DNA of 39,804 nucleotides from Corynebacterium sputi DSM 45148 (GCF_000427865.1 NZ_ATYV01000024.1:1-39804), one strand, 5' to 3'; shown: positions 26,042 through 34,869, counted from the stretch's first letter. The notes: generated by a model not told the origin, from the sequence alone. Translations and numbers: made by a program.

Positions 26042-27268
26042 CTAACCGGCCTCGGTTCGCTCGGACTCGGTTCGGACGCCATCACGGCGAATGGCAGTGA
26101 CCATATCGTTCAGGTTTGTGAAGACAGTCTCGGGACGCCCGAGGGCACGCTGCGCGTCTCGGAGTTGTGTACCAGTGTGGCCCTCAGCACAAACATAGTT
26201 AGCGTATCCAGCAGCGCTGGAAAGGTGGAACATATCGACTAGGTCATTGCGCCTCCATTTGGTCATGTGGTCAGTGAACCTACGAATGAATAGTTCAGAT
26301 ACCAACCCGACCATCGGTTGGGTTGAGAACAGGCGAGAAAGCTCGCTGTCGCTGAACGTCGGAAAATCGGCCGTGCGCGTGAGCCTCCTGTACGCGGCCT
26401 TATAAAAGGAAATGTTTTCGTTCCAGTAGCGACGTCTCGCGAGGCGCCGGCGCTGTTCTTTTGGCAACCCTTCGCCATGGATTTGTTCGGTGATAGAGGC
26501 ATGATGAGTAACCCACTTCGAGAGGGGGTCTTTCGGTATCCGATCTGGGTCTGTGAGTATATCGAGGACGACGCTTGGCATGGTAAGCATCGCCATAAAT
26601 TTGTCTTGTTCGGAGGATTTTTCAGTGATACCGAGGGAGGTATCTCTCCTGAAAAGTGCTCCGGGTTCGGTGACGATTGGATGCAAGACCGGCGCTTCCT
26701 CGGTCAGGCCCAAATGCTCACGGATTGACACTTCGCAATCATATTTCCAAAGATCGAGCGGGTTGCGGAATTGCCACCCACCGGCCAATTGCGCCATTAC
26801 GACGCCAATCTCGTAGCGGCGGTGACCGTTCAGACCCGCGGTCTCGATGAGGTGCCCCGCCGAGAGAGGGAGCACTATCCCCGCGTCGGTGGCGAGCCGG
26901 ATCAAGTCCTGGGCCGCGAGTCGTTCATCAGGGTCTTCAACACGATCCGGGTTTCGCACGGCATCGGCAACGGTCCTCCAGTGATTTTGGTCGAGGTAGA
27001 CCGATGGCCGGCCATTTAGAGGAGGAGGGGACGCTGGGTTAAAACCCTCCGTAATGATTACGTCGTTCTTACTCGTTGTCGAGATGATCCACCACCTCTC
27101 CCAATCGAACGTTGAGGAAGCGACTAAAGAATTCTCCTGCTGGTGCCTAGGCTCAAGCCTCTCCTCAAAAATCTGACCGTCCTGACACTCGATGCGGATC
27201 TTCCCACGCTCGAAATCGACGTGCCAGTACTTGAACAGGTCGGCGGACAAGACCAAAGATTCATTCAT
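26042..27268 (-). CDS. PIN-like nuclease domain protein, unknown system (408 aa)
   Basis: I do not recognise a named family, but the core reads as a PIN-like RNase fold. SVYLDQNHWRTVADAV (D93) fits the first strand with its acidic residue and the YLDQN-x-W form seen in several uncharacterised PIN-like groups. VLPLSAGHLIETA supplies E142, followed by an RRYEIGVVMAQLAGG helix. The C-terminal NDLVDMFHLSSAAGYANYVCAE supplies D342, D345 and E362, as in the usual closing acidic motif. About 88 residues before the domain form a separate beta-rich part. A long basic insert (residues 265-295) lies between the motifs. A TAGCCT -10 box ends 6 bases before the ATG. The gene stands alone in an island of lower GC; a toxin or defence role is an inference from fold and setting only. 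Confidence 0.6.
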   Translation of the reverse strand: MNESLVLSADLFKYWHVDFERGKIRIECQDGQIFEERLEPRHQQENSLVASSTFDWERWWIISTTSKNDVIITEGFNPASPPPLNGRPSVYLDQNHWRTVADAVRNPDRVEDPDERLAAQDLIRLATDAGIVLPLSAGHLIETAGLNGHRRYEIGVVMAQLAGGWQFRNPLDLWKYDCEVSIREHLGLTEEAPVLHPIVTEPGALFRRDTSLGITEKSSEQDKFMAMLTMPSVVLDILTDPDRIPKDPLSKWVTHHASITEQIHGEGLPKEQRRRLARRRYWNENISFYKAAYRRLTRTADFPTFSDSELSRLFSTQPMVGLVSELFIRRFTDHMTKWRRNDLVDMFHLSSAAGYANYVCAEGHTGTQLRDAQRALGRPETVFTNLNDMVTAIRRDGVRTESERTEAG

Positions 27269-27274
27269 GCAAGA

Positions 27275-27280
27275 AGGCTA
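27275..27280 (-). promoter_or_regulatory. -10 box of a probable leaderless promoter (PIN-like gene)
   Basis: TAGCCT on the minus strand ends 6 bases before ATG 27268, the same layout as in the backbone genes although the gene looks acquired. Confidence 0.35.
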
Positions 27281-27669
27281 ACTGAGTTCAAAGGTAAATG
27301 AGTGACATAAGGGACACGACTCCTTGATTGACACTCCATCGGTGAAATTATCGGCGGCTTGAGAACCGCTTCACTGCTTCGCGAATGCCTGAGTGTCGAA
27401 GTCAACAGAGTGTAGGCGCGACCTCTCGCACCTCAGCAACTAGTGGAGAAGTCACCCATTCTGAAAATTCTCTTCTTAGATTATCTGGGGTTCATTGCCA
27501 ATACCACCCTTTGGAAAATTGACTCCCCGAATGAGGTTGACTTAATCAAGCAAGTCAGCCGGCAAAGTATTACCTTCTTTCGCCCCTCATGAGATAACGA
27601 AGACCTGATCTCATCAGTATTTGTCCGTTCCGCCTGTCGCCGAAGCCTTTGGATTTCCACGACTCTCGG
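27281..27669. other. Non-coding, AT-richer spacer in the island
   Basis: I see no supported gene here. One frame on the minus strand (27732-27481) is open for 83 codons but runs through the tRNA-like element and has no family likeness. A 7-bp inverted repeat, ATGAGAT / ATCTCAT with 12 bases between, lies at about 27589-27614. Confidence 0.5.
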
Positions 27670-27742
27670 CCGGCTAGCAGGAATTGAAACTGCGATCTCT
27701 TGGCCACCAGCCAAGCGCTTACCAATCTGCAAGACAGTTCAT
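27670..27742 (-). pseudogene. Degenerate tRNA, anticodon loop resembling tRNA-Thr(GGU)
   Basis: Read on the minus strand, a 5-bp anticodon stem CTTGG/CCAAG encloses a 7-base loop CTGGTGG (anticodon GGT). A five-base variable loop AGATC follows, then a T arm GCAGT-TTCAATT-CCTGC that would be perfect but for one mismatch at pair 53-61. ATTGGTA fits the D loop. The 5' side cannot pair with the expected 3' acceptor strand TAGCCGG, the D stem is poor and no CCA follows. I take it as a decayed tRNA or a tRNA end left by an integrated element, not a working tRNA. Confidence 0.5.
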
Positions 27743-27787
27743 GGAATTTATCTGAAGAAGCTCGGGCTGACCATAGCGGGGTTCGCT

Positions 27788-29413
27788 CTAGCGGCCCTCT
27801 GACCAGACGGACCACAACTGCGCGTACCGGCCGCCGGCGGCGACGAGGTCGGCATGCGTGCCGGATTCGATGATGGCACCGGCCTCCATGACGATCACTC
27901 GGTCGGCATTCACGGCCTGATCCAAGCGGTGCGCGATCATCAGGGCGCTACGCCCGGTGAGGACCACATCCACGGCGCGATCGAGTGCGCCGGCTCCGCT
28001 GGATCCGGCCTCAGCGGTGGCTTCATCGAGGATCACCAGGTCCGGATTCGCCAACTGCAGGCGCGCCAGCGCCAGCAACTGGGACTGGACTCCGGTGAGG
28101 GTGCGGCTGCCGTCGCCGATGAGAGTTGAGGGGCCGCCGGGAAGTCGGGAAATCCACGAGTCGGCGCCGACCTGGGAAAGGACGTGGAGGATGTGTTCGT
28201 CGGTGGCGTCGGGGTCTGCGACTCGAAGGTTGTCAAGGATGGTGCCGCGGAAGTTGTGGACTTCCTGGCTGACCATGGACACCACTCCCCCGGTCTCAAC
28301 CTCACCAGAGTTGGCGGTCAGCTGCCCAGAGACGATCTTCGCCACGGTGCTCTTTCCCGCTCCAGTGGCACCGACGATGGCGATGTGGTGGCCGGGTGGG
28401 ATGGATAGGGAGACGTCGTGAAGCACCGGTCCTCCATCTCCGTAGGCGTACTCCACGCCGGACAGTCGGAGCTCACCTGGAGCCAAGGGGCCTGGTCCTG
28501 CGACCTCGATGCCGTCGGCCGCGGCGAGCACTTCACGCATGCGAGTCAGTGAGGCTCCGGCGGACTGGATGCGGTCGAACATTCCCACGATCGTGCCGAC
28601 TGGTCCGAAGAGGCGATGGAAGATCAGCGCTGCCGCAGAGACCGCACCAACGGTAGTGTAGTCGCCTCTGACCAGGAGGAATCCGGCTCCGAGGATGCAG
28701 ATGAGCACAACGGCCTCGGCTCGGTTGTTCCGGGAGAACGCCCAGGTGAGGAAGCGGAAGACCTCGATCGCAATGTCGCGAGCCCGGGAAGAAGCGGAGT
28801 CGATGCGGCGGAGTTCGATGTCGGTGGCGTCAAAGGCACGAAGGGTCTTCACACCTTCGACACCACCAAGCAGGCGACGCGCACGTAGCCCGAACGCCTC
28901 GCGCTCGCTTCGGTACATCGGGCCTGAACGAGGCAGGTAGACGCGCAAAGTAGTCCAGTACATCGGGATTGCGATGAGGCCAATCAGACCCAGGCGCCAA
29001 TCCACGGCAGTCATACCGATCGCAGAGACGACGATGGTGAACATGGAGGAGACAACGGTCGGGATGACTGATGTTGCGGCAGTGGAGATCTCCCGGGAAT
29101 CGTCGGCGACTCGAGAGACTAGATCACCCCGGCGGAACTGGGAGTCGAGCTTCAAGGACGCGGCTAGGACGTCCTCGCGGAGCTTCGCGATCCACGGCTC
29201 GAGGACTCCGGCAAGCAGGACTGCTCCTGCCCAGGTGCCCAGCCCAGCGATTGCGCCGGCCAGCAGGATGATCAGCGCGTAGCGCACCACTGTGGCGTAG
29301 TTCGGGTCTTCCAGCATGATGTCGACCAACTGGCCCACGGACCAGGGGCCGACCAGACCTGCGGTGGCAGTGATCAGCCCAACGACGATCACTCCAGCAA
29401 TACGGAACTTCAC
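27788..29413 (-). CDS. ABC exporter half, intact Walker motifs but degenerate signature
   Basis: A 541-residue ABC exporter half with six spans (about 5-280) and a C-terminal ATPase domain. Walker A is intact (VGATGAGKST, K354), as are Walker B and catalytic Glu (DLVILDEAT) and the switch His (MIAHRLDQA). The signature, normally LSGGQ, is LTGVQ at 439-443, and the D-loop region (ATAEAGSSG) is also unusual. It can thus donate a good Walker A face but a poor signature face. GTG 29413 has GGAGGAG five bases upstream and overlaps the stop of the partner gene by four bases. With the partner it should form a heterodimeric exporter in the cytoplasmic membrane; the cargo is unknown. Confidence 0.92.
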   Translation of the reverse strand: MKFRIAGVIVVGLITATAGLVGPWSVGQLVDIMLEDPNYATVVRYALIILLAGAIAGLGTWAGAVLLAGVLEPWIAKLREDVLAASLKLDSQFRRGDLVSRVADDSREISTAATSVIPTVVSSMFTIVVSAIGMTAVDWRLGLIGLIAIPMYWTTLRVYLPRSGPMYRSEREAFGLRARRLLGGVEGVKTLRAFDATDIELRRIDSASSRARDIAIEVFRFLTWAFSRNNRAEAVVLICILGAGFLLVRGDYTTVGAVSAAALIFHRLFGPVGTIVGMFDRIQSAGASLTRMREVLAAADGIEVAGPGPLAPGELRLSGVEYAYGDGGPVLHDVSLSIPPGHHIAIVGATGAGKSTVAKIVSGQLTANSGEVETGGVVSMVSQEVHNFRGTILDNLRVADPDATDEHILHVLSQVGADSWISRLPGGPSTLIGDGSRTLTGVQSQLLALARLQLANPDLVILDEATAEAGSSGAGALDRAVDVVLTGRSALMIAHRLDQAVNADRVIVMEAGAIIESGTHADLVAAGGRYAQLWSVWSEGR

Positions 29414-30795
29414 CGCGACTCCTCCATCACTACGTCAGCGACCGCACGGAACGCAGGCGAGGAACTGTAGACGACCGTCGTGCGCCCCCGCCTGAGTTCA
29501 TGGACTCTCAATGCGATGGCCGCTTCAGTGACCGAGTCGACGGCGCTGGTCGGGTCCTCGAGTACGAGCACTTCCCGGTCCGCGTACAAAGCCCGCGCAA
29601 GAGCGAGCCGCTGTCGTTGCCCGCCAGAGAGGTTGTCGCCGGCTTCGCGGATCTCCAGGTCCAGAGGCAGATCGAGCATTGCCGCGTGTACGACGTCGTC
29701 TGGAATCACCACACCGTCCTCATGGCTCATCGCGATGTTAGAGCGCACCGTTCCCTCGAAGATGTCTGCAGAGCCCCGCTCGCGGTCTGTGGTGGGGATG
29801 AGGATGAATGAGGGGTTGGAGACGTCGGGAAGCCGTTCTTGACGCGGTTCCACCGCGGGTTCCGCGAGGAACTCCGCGATGCGACCGGCAGCGCCATGGG
29901 CGACGGCAGCGTCAGTGACGGCGATGCCCACCAGCCGGATCGGCTCAGAGAGATACACCGCGACGCCGACGATCGCGACGAGCTGACCTGCAGCGAGCTG
30001 ACCATCAATAAGCCGGAACCCGGAGAGAAGAACAACCGCGGCAAGCGTCGCCGCAACGGCAAACTCACCGATTCCGGCGACCTGACCAGACACGCTAGCG
30101 GTGCGCTTGCCGGCCTCAGCGGAGTGGCGCGAGGCCTCGGTGTAGGACTGTTGGGCCCAACGATGACCGCGCACGGCCTTGAGTACCGGCAGCCCGGCCA
30201 TGATGTCGCCAACCCGAGCGCCTGCCTCCGCAACAGCTTCTTGTTGGGCGCGGCTGCGATGAGAAATCCCCTTACCCAGGCGCATGACCAGCACGGAAAT
30301 GAGCGGCACGACGATGAGCACGAGCAGCCCGACGAGCCAGTCAGTGTAGAGCAAATAGCCAGCAGCGCCAAGGAATCCAGTAATCGCAGAGGTTCCCGCA
30401 CCAACCTGGCCGAAGATGCGAGTGGAGGCATCCGAATCAGCAGTCGAGCGCGACATCACCTCCCCAGGAACAAGGGTCTCCGGGTTCGCCTCCACTAGGG
30501 CCTTGCGGACGACCTCCATACGCAACCGGTGACCTTCGTGGTTCACAGCGGCGTTAAGCGAGCGCGAGCCAAAACGGTACGAGTAGCTCAGTGCCACGAA
30601 GAGCAGCGCGAAGCCGACGAGCCCGATAATGATGAGACGGGTGTCCAATGGCAGCACCGCGCGGTCAACGATCACACCGATCGCAACGGGCACCATCGCT
30701 TCACAGAGTTGCCAGAGCCCGAGGAAAAAACCACCGATGAGGACACGCTTCTTCTGCCGGAGGAGACTGCGGCGGAGGAGTTGTCCGCCGGTCAT
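29410..30795 (-). CDS. ABC exporter half lacking Walker A
   Basis: A 461-residue ABC exporter half: six spans in about 1-290, then a shortened ATPase domain. The signature NLSGGQRQRLALARAL (LSGGQ at 389-393) is perfect and VLVLEDPTSAVDS stands in place of Walker B. The part that should carry Walker A is absent: the chain goes from the linker (PRQERLPDVSNPSF) straight to a Q-loop-like ILIPTTDRERGSADIFEGTVRSNI, so about 70-80 residues are missing without any frame break. No switch His is seen (TTVVYSSSPAF). It cannot bind ATP in its own site but can complete the partner's site with its signature. ATG 30795 overlaps the stop of the upstream CDF gene as TGATG. Together with the next gene it makes one exporter. 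Confidence 0.9.
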   Translation of the reverse strand: MTGGQLLRRSLLRQKKRVLIGGFFLGLWQLCEAMVPVAIGVIVDRAVLPLDTRLIIIGLVGFALLFVALSYSYRFGSRSLNAAVNHEGHRLRMEVVRKALVEANPETLVPGEVMSRSTADSDASTRIFGQVGAGTSAITGFLGAAGYLLYTDWLVGLLVLIVVPLISVLVMRLGKGISHRSRAQQEAVAEAGARVGDIMAGLPVLKAVRGHRWAQQSYTEASRHSAEAGKRTASVSGQVAGIGEFAVAATLAAVVLLSGFRLIDGQLAAGQLVAIVGVAVYLSEPIRLVGIAVTDAAVAHGAAGRIAEFLAEPAVEPRQERLPDVSNPSFILIPTTDRERGSADIFEGTVRSNIAMSHEDGVVIPDDVVHAAMLDLPLDLEIREAGDNLSGGQRQRLALARALYADREVLVLEDPTSAVDSVTEAAIALRVHELRRGRTTVVYSSSPAFRAVADVVMEESR

Positions 30796-31691
30796 CACAG
30801 GTCCACGTCGTCGTAGGCCCGCTCATCTTCCACCGGTTCCAGGTGGGAGGCGATATGCACTCCAGGGAATCTCTCGCGCAGGTCCTCTTCCATCGACTCC
30901 ACCAGGTCATGGCCTTGGTCCACTGTCCATTCTCCTGGGACTAGGAGGTGGAATTCGATGAACTCTTGGCGGCCGGAGACGCGGGTGCGGATCTCGTGGA
31001 CGTCAATATCGTCATCCTCGGAGCGGTAGGCGTCGAGGATCGCGTCGACATCGCCGCGGTCATCGCCGTCCATTGCCTTGTCCATGAGTCCGCCGACGGA
31101 CTCGCGCATGAGGTTCCAGCCGGTAACCAAGATGTTCAGCGCGACGAGAAGAGCCACAATCGGGTCCAGGATCTGCCAGCCGGTGATCCAGACCAAGCCG
31201 ATGCCGATGATGACGCCGACGGAGGTCCAGACGTCGGTAAGCAGGTGCTTTCCATCAGCGGTCAGGGTGATCGACCGGTGTTCCTTGCCCGCCCGGATAA
31301 GGATCAGGCCGACCACACCGTTAATCACCGCGGCGATGAACATGAGGATCAAACCGATGCCAAGGTCAGAGACCTCCGCCGGATTAATTAGGCGCTCGGT
31401 GGCAGTGACGATGATGAACACCGCCGCCACCAAGATCATCGCGCCTTCGACTCCGGAGGAGAAGTACTCAGCTTTCGAATGCCCGAACTCGTGGTCCCGG
31501 TCGGCTGGCCGAGCAATGATCTTCAGCACGAAGAGAGCGAGGACTGCCGCCACCAGATTCACTGAGGACTCTGCGGCGTCGGACAGCAGACCGACCGACC
31601 CGGTCATCACGAAGGCACTTGCCTTCAGGAAGATCGTCACTAGAGCCGCCCCGATGGACAGCCACGCGAACCTGCTCAAATCACGTTGCAT
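30795..31691 (-). CDS. Cation diffusion facilitator (CDF) metal transporter
   Basis: CDF proteins export divalent metals such as Zn, Fe or Mn in exchange for protons. The 298 residues hold six spans followed by a cytoplasmic dimerisation domain. The metal site has D and E in span 2 (GLLSDAAESSVNLVAA) and the H-x3-D pair in span 5 (GKHLLTDVWTSVGV). FGHSKAEYFSSGVEG in span 3 and DIDVHEIRTRVSGRQEFIEFHLLVPG in the C-terminal domain are typical. The DAAE form in place of DAxxD resembles iron/manganese-type members, but the metal cannot be fixed. ATG 31691 is 10 bases after the amidohydrolase stop, with no upstream homology beyond it. It overlaps the ABC exporter gene, so metal and ABC export are co-expressed. 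Confidence 0.92.
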   Translation of the reverse strand: MQRDLSRFAWLSIGAALVTIFLKASAFVMTGSVGLLSDAAESSVNLVAAVLALFVLKIIARPADRDHEFGHSKAEYFSSGVEGAMILVAAVFIIVTATERLINPAEVSDLGIGLILMFIAAVINGVVGLILIRAGKEHRSITLTADGKHLLTDVWTSVGVIIGIGLVWITGWQILDPIVALLVALNILVTGWNLMRESVGGLMDKAMDGDDRGDVDAILDAYRSEDDDIDVHEIRTRVSGRQEFIEFHLLVPGEWTVDQGHDLVESMEEDLRERFPGVHIASHLEPVEDERAYDDVDL

Positions 31692-31701
31692 GCAGAAGAA
31701 C

Positions 31702-32493
31702 TTACGCCGAAAAGTCGTAGAAGTCCGCTGCGTTGTCGTGCATGATCCGTCGCATTTCCCATTCGCCGAGAACGTCGACGAGAAGGTCCACATCACCCTG
31801 CTCGAAACGCCTTTGAGCGCGGGTTCCCGGCAGATCGGTGCCGAACATCAGCGCCTCAGGATTCGCGCGGTGAATCTTGTCGAGAGCATCAGCAGCTGCA
31901 AAATCGATGCGCCCAAATCCCGTGGCCTTCACCCGCACCCCGCACGAGGCCAGCTCCACCAGCTTCGGCACCCCAACGCCGCTTACCCCCAAGTGATTAA
32001 TACAGACCGCGGGTAGATCCGCTAACTCATCAGCCAGTTCCGGCCGCTCCGCAATGTCGACCGCAATGTCTGTGGTCCACCCTGCGATGTCGTGAACCTT
32101 CTCCGCCACCGCCAGCAAATCCCCCTCAGCGATCGGCTGGCCCCGCAGCAAGTTGAACCTAATGCCGCGAATGCCTTCCGCGTGCAGTGTGAGTACCCGC
32201 TCCGCCCCCAGATCCGAGGTGCCAGTGATCATCCCGATGAAGTTGCGACCATCGGCCCGCGCGAATCCACGAGAGCGCGCTTCCAACTCCAATTGCTCCA
32301 GCGACTCGCGAAGCGTCTCCGCCCGTTCGTTCTTACTGCCGCCAACGACCACTCCGCCGGTAATCCGACCCCCAACGATCCGGTCTGTGACCTGCAGGTA
32401 CGTGTCGACCGTAAACGGAGGGGGCGCAAAAGGCAGCGAGGGCTCCATGTCCCTTGCGCCAATGATGTGAAAGTGACTGTCGATGATGTCCAT
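31702..32493 (-). CDS. Amidohydrolase (TIM-barrel, amidohydrolase-2 type)
   Basis: The 263-residue protein fits the amidohydrolase-2 group, TIM-barrel metal enzymes that include decarboxylases and lactonases. DIIDSHFHII gives the H-x-H metal ligands after strand one, VCINHLGVSG a His at strand six, and LMFGTDLPGTRAQRRFE the catalytic Asp at strand eight, followed by IMHDNAADFY. The barrel is somewhat short for the family (usually 280-330). Substrate is not evident. ATG 32493 is preferred over GTG 32496; a TAGGAT box lies 8 bases upstream. It is the first gene of a four-gene run with the CDF and the two ABC exporter halves. Confidence 0.85.
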   Translation of the reverse strand: MDIIDSHFHIIGARDMEPSLPFAPPPFTVDTYLQVTDRIVGGRITGGVVVGGSKNERAETLRESLEQLELEARSRGFARADGRNFIGMITGTSDLGAERVLTLHAEGIRGIRFNLLRGQPIAEGDLLAVAEKVHDIAGWTTDIAVDIAERPELADELADLPAVCINHLGVSGVGVPKLVELASCGVRVKATGFGRIDFAAADALDKIHRANPEALMFGTDLPGTRAQRRFEQGDVDLLVDVLGEWEMRRIMHDNAADFYDFSA

Positions 32494-32501
32494 CACCGCT
32501 C

Positions 32502-32507
32502 ATCCTA
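32502..32507 (-). promoter_or_regulatory. -10 box of the amidohydrolase-CDF-ABC operon
   Basis: TAGGAT on the minus strand ends 8 bases before ATG 32493. It would be the promoter of the whole four-gene run, since the following genes abut or overlap. Confidence 0.4.
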
Positions 32508-32523
32508 ATGGCAAGCTGAGTGC

Positions 32524-34869
32524 ATGAGTTTCGATATCACCCGCATAGGGGACGATCTGCCGTTCTCGGGGGCAGTCGAAACGCTCACGGAGGCCCTTCG
32601 CACCGCGGGCGTCGCGGTCGTCCAGGCTCCTCCCGGCACCGGCAAAACGACGGTCGTGCCGCCAGTTGTCGCGAACACGGTGGACGGTCGGGTCGTGGTC
32701 ACCGCTCCTCGGCGCGTGTCGGTGCGTGCGGCTGCCCGGCGTTTGGCGCAGCTCAGCGGCACCAGACTCGGCGAGGAGGTCGGGTACACCGTTCGTGGGG
32801 ACTCCAAGCGCAGCGCGCGAACGCAGGTGGAGTTCTGCACGCCCGGTGTTCTGTTGCGCCGGCTGCTGTCCGATCCGGAGCTGCCAGGCATCAGCGCCGT
32901 CGTTCTCGATGAGGTCCACGAGCGTGGCTTGGACACCGACCTGGTCCTGGCGATGCTGTGTGAACTGCGCGAACTCCGGGAGGATCTCACCGTCGTGGCA
33001 ATGTCCGCCACGGTCGATGCTGCCCGATTCGCCGAGCTCCTTGGCGCCCCCATTGTCGATTCCCCCGCCGTCCTGCACGAACTGGATATCCGGTACGCCC
33101 CCTCATCGGGGCCTCGTTTGGGCCCGCGCGGGGTGGAGTTCGACTTCCTCGACCATGTTGCGGCTCAAGCTCTTTCGCTTTCCGACGCCCTCAGCGGCGA
33201 CATCCTCACCTTCGTTCCAGGCGTCCGGGAGGTCGATCGGGTCATCGCGACCATCAAGGATCGGTCCAGCATCACGGTCCTGCCACTCCACGGGCGGCTG
33301 AGCTCTGCTGAGCAAGACCGGGTGCTGGCCGGTTCAATCGAGCAGCGGATCATTGTGTCGACCGTCGTCGCGGAGTCCTCACTCACCGTGCCGGGAGTGC
33401 GTGGTGTCGTGGATGCCTGCCTCGCTCGCGGCCCCCGCATTGATCTAGCGCGGGGGATGTCTGGCCTGGTCACCACCTCGTGTGCGAAGTCCTCTGCACA
33501 GCAGCGTTCTGGTCGTGCGGCGCGTCTGGGTCCGGGCGTCGCGATCCGCTGCATCAGTGAAGCCGAATGGCGGAACTTGGATGCCTGGCCCGCCCCGGAG
33601 ATCACCGTCGCGGACCTGACCCAAGCGATGCTTGATCTTGCCGCATGGGGCACGCCCGGTGGTGAAGGACTCCCGCTTCCCGACGCTCCCCCACCCACCC
33701 ACGTCCACGCCGCCCACCAAGCCCTTCATTCCATCGGCGCTATGGAAGATGGCCAGATCACCGAATTGGGCCAGACTCTGGCGAAACTTCCGCTGGATCC
33801 GCGGATGGGTCGGGCACTGCTCACCGCGATGTCCGTCATTGGTGCCAAGCGTGCCGCCGACGCCACCGCCGCATTGTCCGATGATGATCCCAAGCGACTC
33901 CAGAAACTCACAGGTGAGACGCCTTTTGCGAAGGAATCTGCACCGAAGGTTCCAGACATCTCCCTCGTCGCCGCCCTCGCCCGCCCCGACCGCATCGCCC
34001 GACGACGCTCCCCTGACTCGGACGAATTCCTCACCATCGGCGGCACCGCGGCCACCGCACCGGCCTCCTTCGGTGGCATGGAATGGCTGGCAATCACGGA
34101 CGTGTCCCGAACCGGTAGCGGTGCCCGGGTCCGTTCGGCCGAGCCGGCAACTCGCGAACTGGCCGAATGGGCTGCCGCTGCCCTGCTCACCAGAACCACT
34201 GAGGTCACGATGGACACCTCGGTCCGCGCACGGGAAAAGACCTGCCTCGGTGCGATCGAATTGGCTTCCCATCCAGTGCGGCCCACACCCGCTCAGTGCA
34301 GAGAGGCGATATTTGGGGCGGGCGTGGACGTCGTGAAGCTCACGTCAAGCGCCGAGACCTTCAGGGCTCGGCTCGCGCTGCTGCATGCACAGCGCGGGGC
34401 GCCATGGCCAGATGTCAGCGACGCAGGCCTAGCCGAGCAGCTCGAGACGCTGCTGGCCAACGAGGCAGATTCGCCGACCCCAGGGCCGATCGGCGTCGAC
34501 CAACTGCGGCGGCTGCTGCCCTGGCCAGAGGCTTCTGAACTGGAATCCCTGGTACCCGAACGGCTGCCTGTCCCTTCCGGTTCGAACATCCGAATCGACT
34601 ACTCGGGCGAGGAACCGGTCCTCGCCGTGAAACTCCAGGAATGCTTCGGAATGGCCGACACCCCAACGATTCTCGGGATTCCCGTGGTGCTGCACATGCT
34701 ATCGCCAGCAGGGCGTCCATTGGCTGTCACCAAAGACCTTCGTAGCTTTTGGGCCGGACCTTACTTGCAGGTCAGAGCCGAAATGCGCGGCCGCTACCCC
34801 AAACACCCGTGGCCAGAGGATCCGTGGAGCGCTCAGGCGACAAAGCGGACGAAGAACAATTCCCGTTAG
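32524..34869 (+). CDS. hrpB: ATP-dependent RNA helicase HrpB
   Basis: HrpB is a DEAH/RHA-type helicase of unclear biological role. The 781 residues are near the usual length. Motif I is APPGTGKTT (35-43), Ia TAPRRVSVRAAARR, II DEVH (129-132), III MSATVD, IV-V TVVAESSLTVPGVRGVVDACLARG, and VI QQRSGRAARLGPG. The winged-helix/ratchet region and the HrpB-specific C-terminal domain follow, with the typical end FWAGPYLQVRAEMRGRYPKHPWPEDPW. Its start is 30 bases from the divergent amidohydrolase start, and no good ribosome binding site is visible. The YggS-type gene begins 12 bases after its stop. Confidence 0.95.
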   Translation: MSFDITRIGDDLPFSGAVETLTEALRTAGVAVVQAPPGTGKTTVVPPVVANTVDGRVVVTAPRRVSVRAAARRLAQLSGTRLGEEVGYTVRGDSKRSARTQVEFCTPGVLLRRLLSDPELPGISAVVLDEVHERGLDTDLVLAMLCELRELREDLTVVAMSATVDAARFAELLGAPIVDSPAVLHELDIRYAPSSGPRLGPRGVEFDFLDHVAAQALSLSDALSGDILTFVPGVREVDRVIATIKDRSSITVLPLHGRLSSAEQDRVLAGSIEQRIIVSTVVAESSLTVPGVRGVVDACLARGPRIDLARGMSGLVTTSCAKSSAQQRSGRAARLGPGVAIRCISEAEWRNLDAWPAPEITVADLTQAMLDLAAWGTPGGEGLPLPDAPPPTHVHAAHQALHSIGAMEDGQITELGQTLAKLPLDPRMGRALLTAMSVIGAKRAADATAALSDDDPKRLQKLTGETPFAKESAPKVPDISLVAALARPDRIARRRSPDSDEFLTIGGTAATAPASFGGMEWLAITDVSRTGSGARVRSAEPATRELAEWAAAALLTRTTEVTMDTSVRAREKTCLGAIELASHPVRPTPAQCREAIFGAGVDVVKLTSSAETFRARLALLHAQRGAPWPDVSDAGLAEQLETLLANEADSPTPGPIGVDQLRRLLPWPEASELESLVPERLPVPSGSNIRIDYSGEEPVLAVKLQECFGMADTPTILGIPVVLHMLSPAGRPLAVTKDLRSFWAGPYLQVRAEMRGRYPKHPWPEDPWSAQATKRTKNNSR

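Noticed and set aside
27481..27732. An 83-codon minus-strand frame as a gene
   Set aside because: It runs through the tRNA-like element, has no ribosome binding site and resembles no family.
27670..27742. A functional tRNA
   Set aside because: The acceptor strands do not pair, the D stem is poor and the T stem has a mismatch at pair 53-61, so it is listed as degenerate.
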